From Casuarina equisetifolia (lineage: Eukaryota; Streptophyta; Magnoliopsida; Fagales; Casuarinaceae): a DNA stretch of 64,000 nt. The translations under genes and the position numbers were made by a program. Under the pieces are notes generated by a model that was given only the letters and a program-made list of their open reading frames with translations, was not told the DNA's origin and ran no database searches. Location: NCBI GenBank assembly GCA_028551475.1, contig CM052354.1:28357258-28421257 (forward strand), read 5' to 3'. Shown here piece by piece: positions 39,456-51,729 of this stretch; position 1 is the stretch's first letter, and each line of letters opens with the position of its first letter.

Positions 39456-41090
39456 TTTCAATCATTGTGGTCAAGAAATTTGTATAATAACTTTAATTTG
39501 AATTTCAAACATAAAGCTCAAGTAATACATCAAAGTTTGAAATTGGTAATGACAAATTCAATGATAGTAATGCATTGAAAAACTAAGATGGCATCCTATG
39601 CAAACACTCATATCCTATCCTTTCCAAATTAAAAATGCATAAATTGCATTGTGATTGATATTACATGCATCACCACATTGAAAAATCAATATCACCAAAA
39701 CTAGTAAAACAAATTGGTGAACCTTTTTGCGATCCCTTTACACTTTTATTTATAATGATGCAATATCTGTGCATTACATTATTAAACTTAAAATCCTTGC
39801 AAAATATAATTTCAAAAGAACAAGCAAAATTGTTTCTCAACACTAAACTACTAAATCTTCTATAAATCTTTGAACAATCATGCTTCTAGGACTAACAATA
39901 ATATTAGAATACCTGAATAACTAATTTAGGCCCTTAAGTCAACATTCATGGCTTCATCGCTATCTTCAACTCTTGCATTCATGAAAAAACCTCCATGAAT
40001 ATTAATAACCCAAACTTTAATCTTGTTCCTCCTCTCGTTGGTAGCTAACCCCAAAGATGACATTAATACCTAGTAAAATTTAACAATTATGTTATCACAA
40101 TTCTCAACTTCAAGAGTTAAGGTAATAACACCATGTCAATTCCAATCTCTACTACCTAATCACAACCATGAATGGAGAAGGATTCATGGAAGCCTTAATA
40201 TTCAACAACCATCTAATAAGACCAGTAAATCTGCAAGCCACCTTCAAGTGGCCAATTCGATGTCTAGTTAAATTCACATACTATGACAATGCTTATGCTT
40301 CCTCAAAAGATGAACCTCCTTGGTTGGCTTCTTGTTAATTGTTTAAGGTTGGATATGATTCTATTGTAATGAATTATGAAGTCATTTGGAGCTCCCTCAC
40401 AAATTAGCTTTAAAGATATATCGATATTATCTTCCTTGAGTGTAGCTTCATAGACATCGTCGAGGCTTTTCCTCCCACTTAGCAATTTGAATTTGCCAAA
40501 AGTAGTACAATTTGAAATTATAAAGTCTCTTAAAGCTCCCTCACAAATTAGCTTTAGCCATGTATCAATATTATCTTCCTTAAGCACAACATCATAGGCA
40601 TCACCAATGTCTTTCCTCTCTCTTGGCAATTTGAATTCACCAAAATTAGTATAGTTTGAGTACTTCGAGATGAGTTTTGAACAACTTTGACATCCTTTGT
40701 AGCTTGGATACTTGGATGATGATTGTTAATGTCGAAGAATCTGGGATTCTTGGTTTGAAACTTTGTCTTCATCTAGATTAAGGCGTGGAGATGGAGTTCC
40801 CTATCTTCATGGAGTTCTTTTGCTACTATAATGAATTAGACATCTTTGTGCATAAGAAACTCTCTAAGTTTCAAGATTACATCTTCCTTTGCTAATCTAC
40901 ATTGGGGAAATGTAAGGTAGATTTTTTTTTGCATAAACCCCAAACCTTGAAGGCCTTTTAGGCATTCTTGTGTACAAGAAGGAGTCACTAGTTCTAAGTC
41001 ACTAGAAAAACTTTCTCCTCAGTGTGGTGATCAGTGATCCATTTATAAACCTCTTACCCCGCCTGTGAGTTGCCATGTGGCGAGCCTTGA
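39456..41090. other. AT-rich insert between array units, with an internal tandem repeat
   Basis: Flanked by related ~90-bp direct repeats at 39366-39455 and 41091-41180, which share CTTTCACT(A/G)TATATTTGA and AACTTTGTTCACG. Apart from the tandem repeat at 40371-40657, no gene is recognised. Confidence 0.45.
40371..40657. repeat. Two tandem ~143-bp units
   Basis: 40371-40513 and 40514-40657 both contain AGCTCCCTCACAAATTAGCTTTA, TAT(C/T)(G/A)ATATTATCTTCCTT and TTGGCAATTTGAATT or close variants. On the minus strand the repeat is open in a 108-codon frame with two ~47-residue copies (LKEDNIDTWLKLICEGA and LKEDNIDISLKLICEGA). The family is unknown. Confidence 0.65.
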
Positions 41091-42340
41091 TAGGGTAGTC
41101 GCCTTTCACTGTATATTTGAGCGGAAACTTTGTTCACGCCTTTAATTCAAATTTAATGTATTAAATTTGGACTTTTAGGATGGGTTAGATACATCCTTGG
41201 GCTTTACTATGGTGAAGATTGGATACACAATGCCAGGACAAGCTTTCTCCGAAATACAAGCTACAAGAGCTAGTAGCATCACAGCTGCTCCTAAATTATC
41301 TACCAATATTGGTCCACAAGACTCCATCTCACAAATAAGAGGTGGATCAATGTGAAGTATACCACATTCACAATTACAAGCAGAACAAGCCGAATGTAGG
41401 GAGAGCAATTAGAGCTATTCTTGAACATCTCTTCTAAGTTTCTTTTGCTAGGGTTCTCGTAATTTATAAAGCTATTCCCTTGAGCTCTTAGAGACTCACA
41501 CGTAAGAGAGTTCAATTGTACACCTACGGGGCTATTGAATCACCTCATTGACTATCATTAAATGGTTTGCCATGTCTTGGTTTGCATAATGGCTTATCTC
41601 AGCGCGTTGCTCTCCCTCCCTGTGGCTTGCCTTGCTTAGTAGCCACTGCTGCGGGAGGGCTGAAAATAATTTCTCTAGTGCCTCCTTGATCCAATTAGGA
41701 GGTAGTTAAACAGAAAGAAGTCAGAAGTCCAAGCCCAGCTTAGTATGGAATTGAAGGGCCATCAAGTCCAAACATGTTGAGGCCAGCTCCAACGAAGGCC
41801 CATCAGGCATGCAATCTTGTTATTTCTAATCCCATTTAGTGCGTGGCATGCAAAATTTCCAATTATTTTGCCAGACAAAATTTATCGATGGCCCAATTGG
41901 TGTTGGATTCTCCCCAGGATAAACAAGATTAGGACAGTTGTAACGCGTTTTCAAATGGCATTCCAATTGTCATTTTAAGAGTTTAGGTAAAAGAATATTT
42001 GAAAACAAAATGAATGTCTTGAATCATCTTTCCTTTGGTAGGGATTTCTTGAAAGTTTTACTCGAATTACCAAATAAATGACTATTATTTTAGAGAAATT
42101 TTGTTGAAACATAAAAATGTGCTCCCCATTTGTACAGATCTTCGTAACCAAGGGTTTCATGCTTACACCCAACATTTCTTACATGGTTGTAAATCAATTT
42201 CATCACATAGTAATATAAAATGTCATGATTTTTTTTTCATAGTCATAATTTCTCACCCTGTTGTTAATAGTGTAAAAATCATAATTTCTTCTTTTGTACT
42301 TCGAAATTATTAATGCATTCATGAACGTCTTACACCCTGG
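41091..42340. repeat. Array unit B: decayed cysteine-rich copy and spacer
   Basis: It matches unit A through the signal-peptide start, the spacer (TTGCCATGTCTTGGTTTGCA, CTCTCCCTCCCT, AGAAAGAAGTC(G/A)GAAGTCCAAGCCC) and the GAATTACCAAATAA segment. It then matches units A and C in a CATTTCTT-CATGG...TTTCTCAC block. Confidence 0.65.
41180..41515 (-). pseudogene. Decayed copy of the cysteine-rich gene
   Basis: The ATG at 41428 aligns with the start of the intact gene, and a hydrophobic stretch (YIRLVLLVIVNVVYF) stands where the signal peptide was. The cysteine-rich body is no longer in that frame, which ends after 42 codons. The leader with LRAQGNS-INYE is also conserved upstream. No intact product is predicted. 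Confidence 0.5.
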
Positions 42341-42659
42341 GTGCCATTCTATTATCTGTTATAATAATTAAGAGTAGGTACCGGAGAACGAGTGACTACT
42401 TTCAGTAATAAAACTTCGTAGAGAAATTACAGTGGGTATCATATGCTTTTTGTGTCATTTAATTGCAATTTTCCATAGCCATTGTTAACTTAATTTGGAT
42501 TAAATTTATTCGGCAGGTTTAAATGTGTTACTTCTTGCTTGTAAGCAAAAATATTTTCTTTATAGGATAAGGGATATAATATATTCTATATTATTTATAT
42601 CTTAAATAAACAAATCTTTAAGATTTGTTTGTAAATGAAAATCAATGTTTTCACATATT

Positions 42660-43200
42660 AGGTATATTTCTTCCCCCAATGTTTCGATTCTTCGAATCAA
42701 ATCTGAGAACCGAAAGTTCATGGCTTTTGGGTGCTTTTTTGTCCATGAGATAGTACAACTTTATAAATAAAGCATTCAACTTTAGTCTATTCAAAGAAAA
42801 CGAACTTCAAGAAAAAGGTTGTGTGTTTAAACGCTTTACTCATGACCGCAACAAGCTTATGAGTGGTGGAAATAAACAATTCAAGCAAGATGGTTGTCCT
42901 TCTAATCCAATACATACTACGATCATAACATCTATTTCTAAGGTTGCTTTTATTCCATCCATTAAATAAAGATATTAATGTAGGTATAAAGTTAGTCTTT
43001 GTTACTTGAGCGTTAACCTCTGATAAATAAAATGTATCTATGTATATATTAACAGTAATTAAAAAAGAAAGTCCTCCCTCTGAACTTGACAAGCTATTCA
43101 TTTGGCATAATATGATATTGGCATTAAGAGTGATGTGAGCACAAAAGTGGAGTAATTTTTTACAAATCCATGCGTCTTGCACGTTATGTTTACCGTACAA
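42660..43200. repeat. Dispersed repeat R2, first copy
   Basis: It matches 46500-46990 in the same orientation, for example CATTCAACTTTAGTC-ATT, AAAACGAA-TTCAAGA, AAGTTAGTCTTTGTT-CTTGAG and ATTTG(A/G)CATAAT-TGATATTGGCAT. The two copies flank the intact wax-synthase gene. Confidence 0.65.
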
Positions 43201-43259
43201 TTACATTTCTAGTTAACTTTTTACTACAAAATTATTTCACAACTAAATTTTTACAATAT

Positions 43260-43812
43260 AAATTACTTTCTGTTTTTGTATTGGATCAAGGCCCATCAGG
43301 CCCATAATTATGTTATTTTCCAAATTCTCAATTACTTCCACAGACAAAATTCCAATTCATCTTAACCGATAACAGTGGCTTAGTTGGTGCTCCGTTTTCT
43401 AATCTACAATATGTAAGAGTTCAACGGTGGTTACACACTGCTTTCTAAATGCCCCTTTGGGAGCGCTTTCCGGATATCGTTCTGGAGAGTTCCTATCCAT
43501 GCATCAAAAAGTGTGATTACACCACACATTTCTTCCATGGCTGAAAGTCAATTTCATCACGGAATAATCTGTAATGTCACGATCGGCTAAAGCCTTTTCT
43601 AGTCATAATTTCTCACCATATCTTCAATAGTGTACAAACGGTTTATTTTCTCCAGAAAAGGACAGAAAATATTGTCATGAAACAAGAAAATATTGATCTT
43701 TCTCGTTTGCTTTGCCTGCTCGAGTTTGTCTATTAAATTCCTCAATCAGAACCGTTAGAACTATATACTACTGACCTGGATTATACTTGCGGTTGCCAAA
43801 GAGAGATCATGA
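43260..43812. repeat. Array unit C spacer (3' flank of wax synthase)
   Basis: It shares AAGGCCCATCAGGC, TTAGTTGGTGCTCC-TTTTCT, the CACATTTCTTCCATGGCTG-AA-TCAATTTCATCAC block and AAGAAAATATTGATCTTTCT with unit A or B. The cysteine-rich gene is absent from this unit. Confidence 0.6.
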
Positions 43813-44964
43813 TTATAAGGTACTTGATGCGTTCAAAGATTTTAAAGTCAGGCCACGAAAAGTGTCCCTGAAAAACGAGGCCACAGCTGTGTACTCCTCA
43901 AACGCCCGAACATCACCCCGACACCGGAGAAGCTGGGGAAAGAACAGCCAAAAACCGGTAGCCAGCACAAATCCCACGGTCAGGATCCTAGATATCAGCC
44001 GCGGGAATTGGAATTTCCCAGCGAGGGTCTTCTTCAAAGCAATCTCGATGATCAAACACACCCCGTGGAGGAGGAAGAACCAGGTGATCTCCCAAGTCGG
44101 CTTCACGCGCCCCAAGTAGTAGAACATGAGCTCGTGCATAATAGCTGACACAACAAAGGTTCCCATGATGGCTGGGAGTCTTGCCCAATTAGATCCCACT
44201 ACCTGCTCAGAGACTTGAAGGATAGGTTCATAAACAGTTGGTCGAAGGATGCTTGAGACCATGATGTTCCATCTTCTTCCCCAGAACTCCTGCAATGAGG
44301 TGGAGAGGTATGGCTCGTTGAACTGTGGTTCAAGCTGGACGCCAAGGAAGGCTCCAACGAGGACCGCAACAACTGCTAGCATTATCTCGAGGGCGAAATA
44401 GATGTGGAAACTGTATACGATCAATATGACTTTAGGATGAAGGTGTTCAATATAGTCGTAGACTCTCATAAACAAGGCTAAAAGTAGAACCTTTATTGCA
44501 TAGTTTATAGGCGACTTCTGGGTACGTCTGGACTTTCCCGCAGTTGGGTTTTCCTTAGTTTGGCCATTTGAATGTGGTTTTTCTGGTGGGGTTTCTCCGT
44601 TTTGGATGTTTTTGGGCTGATCCCCCGGCTTTGGAAGTGGGTGGTGTTGGATCTTAATTGGGAAACAAGCAAGGGCAATAAAACGGCCAAGAGAGATTGT
44701 CGGATCAGAGGATAAAGGTCCTCTGCCGAAAGCAAAGAGCAAGAGTTTGAAGTTGGCGAGCCAAGCAATGAAGAAAGCGGTCATGCCTCCGATATGCATA
44801 GAGGAAAGGTTGAGAGGAAGGACGAGGAAGAGGCACAAGATTGGGAGTACAACCACGAGTCTAGGGATGCCTTTGGGAACAAACTTACCTACGAGATAGC
44901 AGTAGCTTAGAGATACAAAAACAGAAAGCCATACCATGACGCTATTCTTCATTTCACCTTCCAT
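43813..44964 (-). CDS. Wax-ester synthase-like acyltransferase (MBOAT)
   Basis: Intact single exon of 383 residues. The plant wax synthase family transfers fatty acyl groups from acyl-CoA to long-chain alcohols, in the ER membrane. It is mostly hydrophobic, with several membrane spans (SYCYLVGKFVPKGIPRLVVV near the N-terminus; LLLALFMRVYDYIEHLHPKV; a C-terminal group after residue 270). Family marks are SLGRFIALACFPIKIQ, QEFWGRRWNIMVSSILRPTVY and IMHELMFYYLGRVKPTWE, whose His is the presumed catalytic residue. A hydrophilic Pro/Asn/Lys-rich linker lies at about 107-152. It is about 40 residues longer than the Arabidopsis members I recall. Substrate cannot be told from sequence: relatives make wax esters or acyl-sterols. 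It is the only intact copy in a decayed tandem array. Confidence 0.88.
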   Translation of the reverse strand: MEGEMKNSVMVWLSVFVSLSYCYLVGKFVPKGIPRLVVVLPILCLFLVLPLNLSSMHIGGMTAFFIAWLANFKLLLFAFGRGPLSSDPTISLGRFIALACFPIKIQHHPLPKPGDQPKNIQNGETPPEKPHSNGQTKENPTAGKSRRTQKSPINYAIKVLLLALFMRVYDYIEHLHPKVILIVYSFHIYFALEIMLAVVAVLVGAFLGVQLEPQFNEPYLSTSLQEFWGRRWNIMVSSILRPTVYEPILQVSEQVVGSNWARLPAIMGTFVVSAIMHELMFYYLGRVKPTWEITWFFLLHGVCLIIEIALKKTLAGKFQFPRLISRILTVGFVLATGFWLFFPQLLRCRGDVRAFEEYTAVASFFRDTFRGLTLKSLNASSTL

Positions 44965-46499
44965 TTCTCTGTCTGATAATCTTTCCTTAGCCTGGTTGAA
45001 AGAAGAACACTAAGAGAGAGATGGAGAGGTTTTGGATCCACAAGTCAGTGGGCCGTTATATTTCAAGCTCCCCAGCTTTTCTGTAAAATATACTTTTAGT
45101 TTTTTATTTCGTCGGCAGACAAGAAAAGGAGATCAAACTTAGACTTACGAAAAAGCACAGGAAGGAAGGATCTGATTTCACACCTATTCGCTTTGCTGTT
45201 TGGTGTGATCAGGCCCTTCGTAAAGAATATTCCTCTAGAAATTGCCGCAGAGAAGTTAGGGTTCTGACCTTTGTCCAGAAGAAGTCCAATGCTTCATGTG
45301 ACGATTGCCCGATAAGCATCTACTTGAAAAGCTTTTGTCAGTACATGTTCTAGCCTATTTTTTAGCATAATGTACATAGTTTTCTCCATCAAATATACAT
45401 CATTTGATTATCATATTGCTAAAAACTTTGTCACGTATATAATATATGAAAAAATGGTTCTTTTTATTTTAAGTTGCTTTTAAAGAGTAACTTTTTATAT
45501 AATATCAAAATTTAGATTTAAGTGGGACATTTTTCACTATAGACCCAAAACTTAGTGTAGAGCTATTGTCTTACACTACAAAGAAATTCATTAAAAATCA
45601 AGGCATGTAAGGGTATATTAAGAATTATGAGACAAAGTCTAAAGTCACTTATATATTATTTGGGAATCCTCTTTCTAAAGAAAAGAAAAAAGACTTAACT
45701 TTTGGCTAAGACTTTAGTTTTCAACATGATATCAAAGTTTAAATTCTTTCTTAACATTCTAATAAGTTGTACCTAAATGTGTACCTCATATTTATATAAG
45801 ATCATATATGGTTGTACTCAAGTTTGAATTATACGTGATTAGGGGTTAAATTAAATATACAATATAAAATTACTAAAGAATTTATTAGGAACTTAAGGTT
45901 AAAAGGGCATGTTAAAATTTCTGTAGCAAAGCTCTACATTGCCTAAATACTAATTAGGCATCCTAAGAAAGATTCCCTACTCGGATGATTAATAATGAGG
46001 CAAAAGCGGACTCTTTCCTCACTTATTCACCTGTCACCTTCTCTGCCTCCTGCCCTATTGGCTTTTAACAACTTTCTGCAGAAAGCAATTGTCAAACGTA
46101 CTGTCACTGGTCTTTATTGTGCATTAACGACTTTCAACATCGTGAAACTTGAACTTCTGTAATATAGCGGATGAAGACCTGACTTTGTACCATAAAAAAC
46201 AGGCCGAATGGTTTGCGAAGATTGGTCAAAGATCACCGGAAACAACCCCGACGTCCAAACAAATAAGAGAGAGGACGGAAGCATGTGATGGGATGTAATA
46301 ATGAACCATGCTAAACCATGACTAAATCGTCTTAATAGAGAATTGAAAGCGATTGGCAAATTAGCCTGGGTTAGGGCCAGAAGATTTGTGCATATGAAGA
46401 CAAATAATTCTCATCTCTCTTACGAAAAATAGGCCTCTAATGTTAAAGAAACCCACCGTTTTCCATAGGGAGTGGTTTGATGGATTTTGTATGATACAT
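44965..46499. other. Upstream region of the wax-synthase gene
   Basis: A candidate minus-strand TATA (AATATAAC) lies near 45056-45063, about 95 bases before the ATG. The remainder is AT-rich with no supported gene. Confidence 0.45.
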
Positions 46500-46990
46500 T
46501 GTTTTTACGGTCTGGGTCAAGTCTCATAACTGAAAGTTCGTCTCATTCGGGGGCATGTTTTCCACGAGATAGCACGACTTGATAAAGCCTTCAACTTTAG
46601 TCATTTAAAATAAAACGAATTTCAAGACAAGCTTTTGTGATCATACGCTTTACCAATGAACCGCACCAAGCTAACAAATTTGACAAAAAAACTGTCCATC
46701 CAATCATAACATCAAGGGGAGCATAAAGTTAGTCTTTGTTGCTTGAGTCAATTATGTTCAGTTCTGCTAAATAATAAATAAATTTTTAACAGTAGTAAAA
46801 CAAAGAAAAGCCATATTAATGAACTTGGAGGTACTGGCTCATATTACTCAACCTATGATTCCAGGATTGCTGAAGCAGAACAATTCAGAGAGGACATGGT
46901 GATCATTTGACATAATTTGATATTGGCATGATGCGAGTACATAAGTCTGTAATTCTCTACAAATTTATGTTTGTTACATATTATGTAATT
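46500..46990. repeat. Dispersed repeat R2, second copy
   Basis: Diverged direct copy of 42660-43200. It lies between the wax-synthase promoter and the 3' end of the USP39 gene and marks the right edge of the duplicated segment. Confidence 0.65.
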
Positions 46991-47281
46991 CCTAATGGAG
47001 GCATTCATAGCAAACAACAGTGAAACAGTGCATATAACTATCAAAACTCTTTAAGAGTATTTCAGTCAAAACTTTGAGACTGAAGGATGATAACCTTCTC
47101 CTTCAGTCTAGGCAGCTTCCTTTACATTGACAACTCGCCCACATCGGAAAGATCAGTAATTTCAATCATCTCCTATGATGTTTCGCCACCTGTTAATGAA
47201 GAAATAGGTACTATTTTATAAAACTCAATAACACTGGCCAGCGGCCGATACACATTCAGTAATGGGATTCTGGGTCCAATA

Positions 47282-50200
47282 TTAATGCTGTTGCTCATAA
47301 ATCTGCATGTAGGCCTCAGAGAGCGCAACCATTTGAGGAAGTGTTTCTGAAACATGCAGATCCTGCATCTCATACCTGAAAATATTAAATGTTATCAGTG
47401 CTTTTTTTTGCATTTTTCTTTTTCCATTCAAAGTTTATGCAGATTGAGGGAATAGGGAGTTACCATAGTTCTTCTGACTTCCGCTGTACAAATACCCTGT
47501 AAAACCCTTCATCAGGCTTGCCATCATGAACAATATTCGCAATCAAGTCATACTTTGACCGCAATTTCTGGTTTTCCTTGGGCGTTGGCAAGGGTATGTA
47601 ATCCTTCAACTCCAGGTTCTTCACAGGAAAGTTGACTGAGACAGAAACAACATCAGTATCACAGGGCACAGGAACTGGCCAAGTTCCACATAATACGACA
47701 GCTATAGATTCATTATACAACTCACAGATATACACGAAAGCAACAAAATCTTACCTAATGTTGGGTTTTTCTCCACAAAAAAATTGTTCTTTGTAAACCG
47801 ACGCATGTGAACTATTAGATACTGTGGCAATCTGGTAACACGATATCTCATCCTTGCTATGCGGGGACGAACAACTTCAGTGACAGTTTCACCATCAAAT
47901 TTCTTCAGGATGTTGAAGAGTGGAACCTAGGTAGAAATGATATGCAGAATTAGGTCCATGTGAAACGCTATTAAAAACATCTTATAAACTCATAAAGTTC
48001 AGTGTCTAATTCGTTGATTACTCCAAAAGTGCATTTTTGCCAAAATAAACAAAGAAAAGGCCACTCTCGCTCAGATAATTTTATTCGTTCAACCCATGCT
48101 TTGGAGCTCCACCATAAGTGATAATGGGAGGAAGTGCAATTTGTGCCAAAAAAGTTCATAGCAATGTTATAAATAATACAAATGGCATGTAAATAAAATA
48201 CAGAGGTAGAAATTATAGACAGCCCATATTCTGGAATAAGAAGCCACTTCCAATATATTAAAAAGGTCCTCCGTTTTATTTAAACATTAGTATCTAACTC
48301 TCAGAATAAATTACAAGAAAATTGATAAGTCTTCAAATTTTGTGATCTGAAAAGTGAAGGCATTGCTAGCTGTGATCCTGGTTCTTTGAACCACATGGTG
48401 CCACAAAAGAATTAGCCAATTTCAAGCAGCTTTTGTGTGGAGAAGAATTGGTATAGACTGCTTCTATGCAATCCTTCCCTCTCTAACCTTTCCTTTTTGT
48501 GATACTCTCTTACAACCAAAACAAGCCTTAAAGAATTCACCAACCATTAACACTCTCTCCCTTTTACATACTACTTAAGCGGCTCGGAATACTGGCTCAA
48601 ATGAATTCACCAATTCCAAGTTATTTAAAACTCTCATCTCTATCAGTACTAAAACACAACAAAGTCTATTAGACACATCCCTTCAAACAAAATCCATTTA
48701 GAATAGCAGGAAATATATGTCCCAAAGAAGAAATAAACCTGGGGTATTATATTTTTCTCCATCACATCTTTGAAGAGTGGAGGTGGAGGTAAATCCAGTC
48801 CAAGCATTAGGAATGGCATTCTGGAAGTCTCTGTCACAAGTGTGTCATGTTCAGTTACACCATCTCCAAGTCTTGATACAGCATTCTGGTCATCATTGAT
48901 GTCTTTCTTCTCAGTGACAGCTTTGTTATGGGTCTCTTTAACAACCTCCAATTCACCCTATCAAGTTTGTAGTAGATTCTGTATAAGACAAGTGAATATC
49001 CAACTACTAACAAAAAAGTGGGCAGCAAAAAAAAGGATGATTAGTCACCTGAAAGCAATCATAGATAATGCTCTTATTTTTCTTTGTCTTAAGTTCAGCA
49101 TGCAGTGTATTAAGAAGCCATGACATGAATTCAACAGGATCAGACTGCGCGCCAATCCGAAACCGTTTTTTACTGGCTTTCATTACTGCTTGAAGAAATT
49201 CGTGCGGGCTCACCTGTAAACACAAAAAAGGTTGGAAACTACAGTTTCTTCCATGTTTGGGAACTACTAATTCAATGTGAGAATCACTGTCATCAGACCT
49301 GTCCTTTAAAGTTTCTTGCATGCCAAATCTTTCGTGTAAGTTCTCCAAATCGATGAACAAGTGGAGATTTGCTGTGTTTATAATTTTCACGGATAAGAAA
49401 AAAATTTCTTAGAGGAGTAACTCTCATCAAGGACTGTATTGTAACATTCACAAAATCCGTCTCCTTGATGTTATTGAGGCCAACCTGAAAATTTCCATGA
49501 TCTAATTAACACTTTAAAAATCATAACAACTAAATCCAACAACAATTCTAACAATATTAACAGAAGCACAATTTTGTATAAGAAAGGCCAAAGATAGTTA
49601 CCATTCCTGGGAGGTAATCAGAACCATCAAGTGCCCTTGACCATTGCTTTTTCTTGTCAAGTTGTTCGACTTGCTCATTAGTAAACCTGCATACATGTAG
49701 TTGAAGGAAAAGAAAACTTAAGTAGGTAAGAATACCTAGTTCCAAATAAAATATAAAAAGAATGAGATACAAAAGATTGCATATTACTATCACAAATATC
49801 ACTGCAGAAATGAAGCTGGGAAATTAGAGAACTTTCATATCCAATAAGGGTCACAATATTAGCATGACCACTACAAATGCATAAATTGCATGCTGGTCTC
49901 TATGCACACATACACATACACAAGTGCTAATGAATGATCCCTTGCAGACACACCAAATAGATGGTCAAAGGAAGGTCAGGGGACAACATGTAATAGAGTG
50001 AAATAAAAAAAAAAAAGAATCTACCCAAAATGTAAGCACACCTTGGATTCAGAACATGTCGAATGTCATCTAGTGATGGGTCATCAATTTCATATCCATC
50101 TGGAAGGCAATAAACCTGCTCAGTCCGAAGATTTATGTATACATGATGCCCTGCCTCAAGACTGTGCGTATATGCATGAGACTTTTTCCCTCTTCCTTGA

Positions 50201-51207
50201 TAGTACTTCCCACAGACCAAGCAAGCATACACATTCAAATTTGAAAGAGACACAGAGCAGAACTTCTCAAAATCAAAATCCAAAACCTGCATTGCATAGA
50301 AGATCGACAGAACAAAGAAAGAAGCTTAAAATAGAAGCTAACATTTAATGAGAACTGGAACTCACAAACACACACATCCACACAAGACTTAATAATGTAT
50401 ACCCTGTAGTTCATATGGATATACATACAACTTTGATGAGGAAAGAAAAAACTCCTTAAAGTTCAAACCTAAAAGCTGAAAAGCATAACTACATGGCAAC
50501 AAAGACTCATATCATTACTAACTTAGGGGATTGTTGGGGTCCCCCCACCCCCAACCATTCGGACATGGTTGACAGGGTTCACATATATTACCCGTCTAAT
50601 AGGATGCTTGCTTAGACAACATTTAGATCCAACTTTACACAAACTGTGCAGTTTTACCCAGACAGTGCCACTAGTCTTAACATTTCTACCAGTCTGAAGG
50701 TCAAACAAAACACCGCAAAAGCTACTTCTTATATGGCCAAATAACTCAAAGATACTTTCGTGGCAAGCATTTAAACAAAGAAATACACTGACAAGGCTAT
50801 GAAATTGGTTTTCATATACAAGATAAGTACTGCACCTGGCGATTCACAGTATCAAGATAAGGACAGTCCTTCCGGCGCTCCACCTCGCGGCTTCGCTTTC
50901 CTTGACTGTGTGTTTGGTCATATTCATCATCATCCTCATCCTCATCATCCTGCTGACCACCTTGATTCCCATTTTGCCCAACCAGTTGCCTATCCTCTTC
51001 CTTTCTGTTTACATTTTGCTGCAGACGCCTTTGCATCTCATCTTCCTCCTCCTCATCATCGTCATCATAATTTGCCAGTCCAGCAAGAGGATTTGCAATA
51101 GGAAGAGGTGGCGGTGATGGAGATGACTCCTCCATCACTTTCCGCCTCTTTGACTCTAAAGCAAGCCCTTCCTCCTCTGTGAAATCATTTTCTCTCTTGT
51201 TCTTCAT
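47282..51207 (-). CDS. USP39: USP39/Sad1-type splicing factor (inactive ubiquitin hydrolase)
   Basis: Nine exons: 50836-51207, 50042-50286, 49602-49686, 49299-49484, 49049-49213, 48739-48957, 47755-47926, 47464-47635, 47282-47375. They total 1710 bases, or 569 residues. The family (Sad1 in yeast, 65K tri-snRNP protein in man) is needed for tri-snRNP function in splicing. Order: a Lys/Glu/Asp-rich N-terminus; a zinc-finger UBP domain (CPYLDTVNR, YACLVCGKYYQGRG, SHAYTHSLEAGHHV, YCLPDGYEI); then a USP fold. The catalytic Cys box reads GLNNIKETDFVNVTIQ, with Asp where active enzymes have Cys, and the His box reads EGFYRVFV without His. It is thus a pseudo-protease like other USP39 proteins. The ATG at 51207 was chosen because the longer frame begins with TTG. 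A 5'-leader intron ends near 51271. Confidence 0.94.
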
Positions 51208-51270
51208 TTCTGTTACAGTTTCACTTTGTTTAGACAAAAGATATTTCACCAATCTGCCTATCTATTACTA

Positions 51271-51594
51271 CAAATTCCAATTCAGCGTCGAATCGGAAAC
51301 ATTTAAAAAAGAAAAGAAGTAATTCAGACTACAATAACTCCGAAATGGAGTTACATATAAAATGTAAGCATTCAGATAGATTCAACATATTCATCCAAGA
51401 CAAGGAACCATTTCAACTGCATCAAAACCACTATACAGAGAAAAAGAAAACGCTTATTTAAGCTGAGGAACTAATTCTTTTCCAATTCATGAAGTGAAAC
51501 TAATCACTCGGTGAGTTTCCAAGAAAACAAAAAACTCGGATTTTCTAGGCATTTCTTTTCCTACAAACCCCTAGGGTTTTGCACTTACCAGCCC
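51271..51594 (-). other. Probable 5'-leader intron of USP39
   Basis: A minus-strand donor GTAAGTGCAAAAC near 51590 and an acceptor GGAATTTGTAG near 51271 enclose AT-rich noncoding DNA. The upstream leader exon would lie at about 51590-51700. Splice-motif inference only. Confidence 0.45.
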
Positions 51595-51729
51595 GAAGAG
51601 CGAAGCCAAAGAAAAAAAAAACTACAGAAAATGACAATAATTCATTGACGAACCTGAGTGCTATACAAAAAGCTGAACGCTAAGCTCGGTCACAGTTAAC
51701 TCGGAACGAGTCGCGAGCAGCGAACCGGA

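Noticed and set aside
51208..51252. N-terminal extension of USP39 (VKYLLSKQSETVTE)
   Set aside because: The upstream codon is TTG, not ATG, so the first ATG at 51207 is used.
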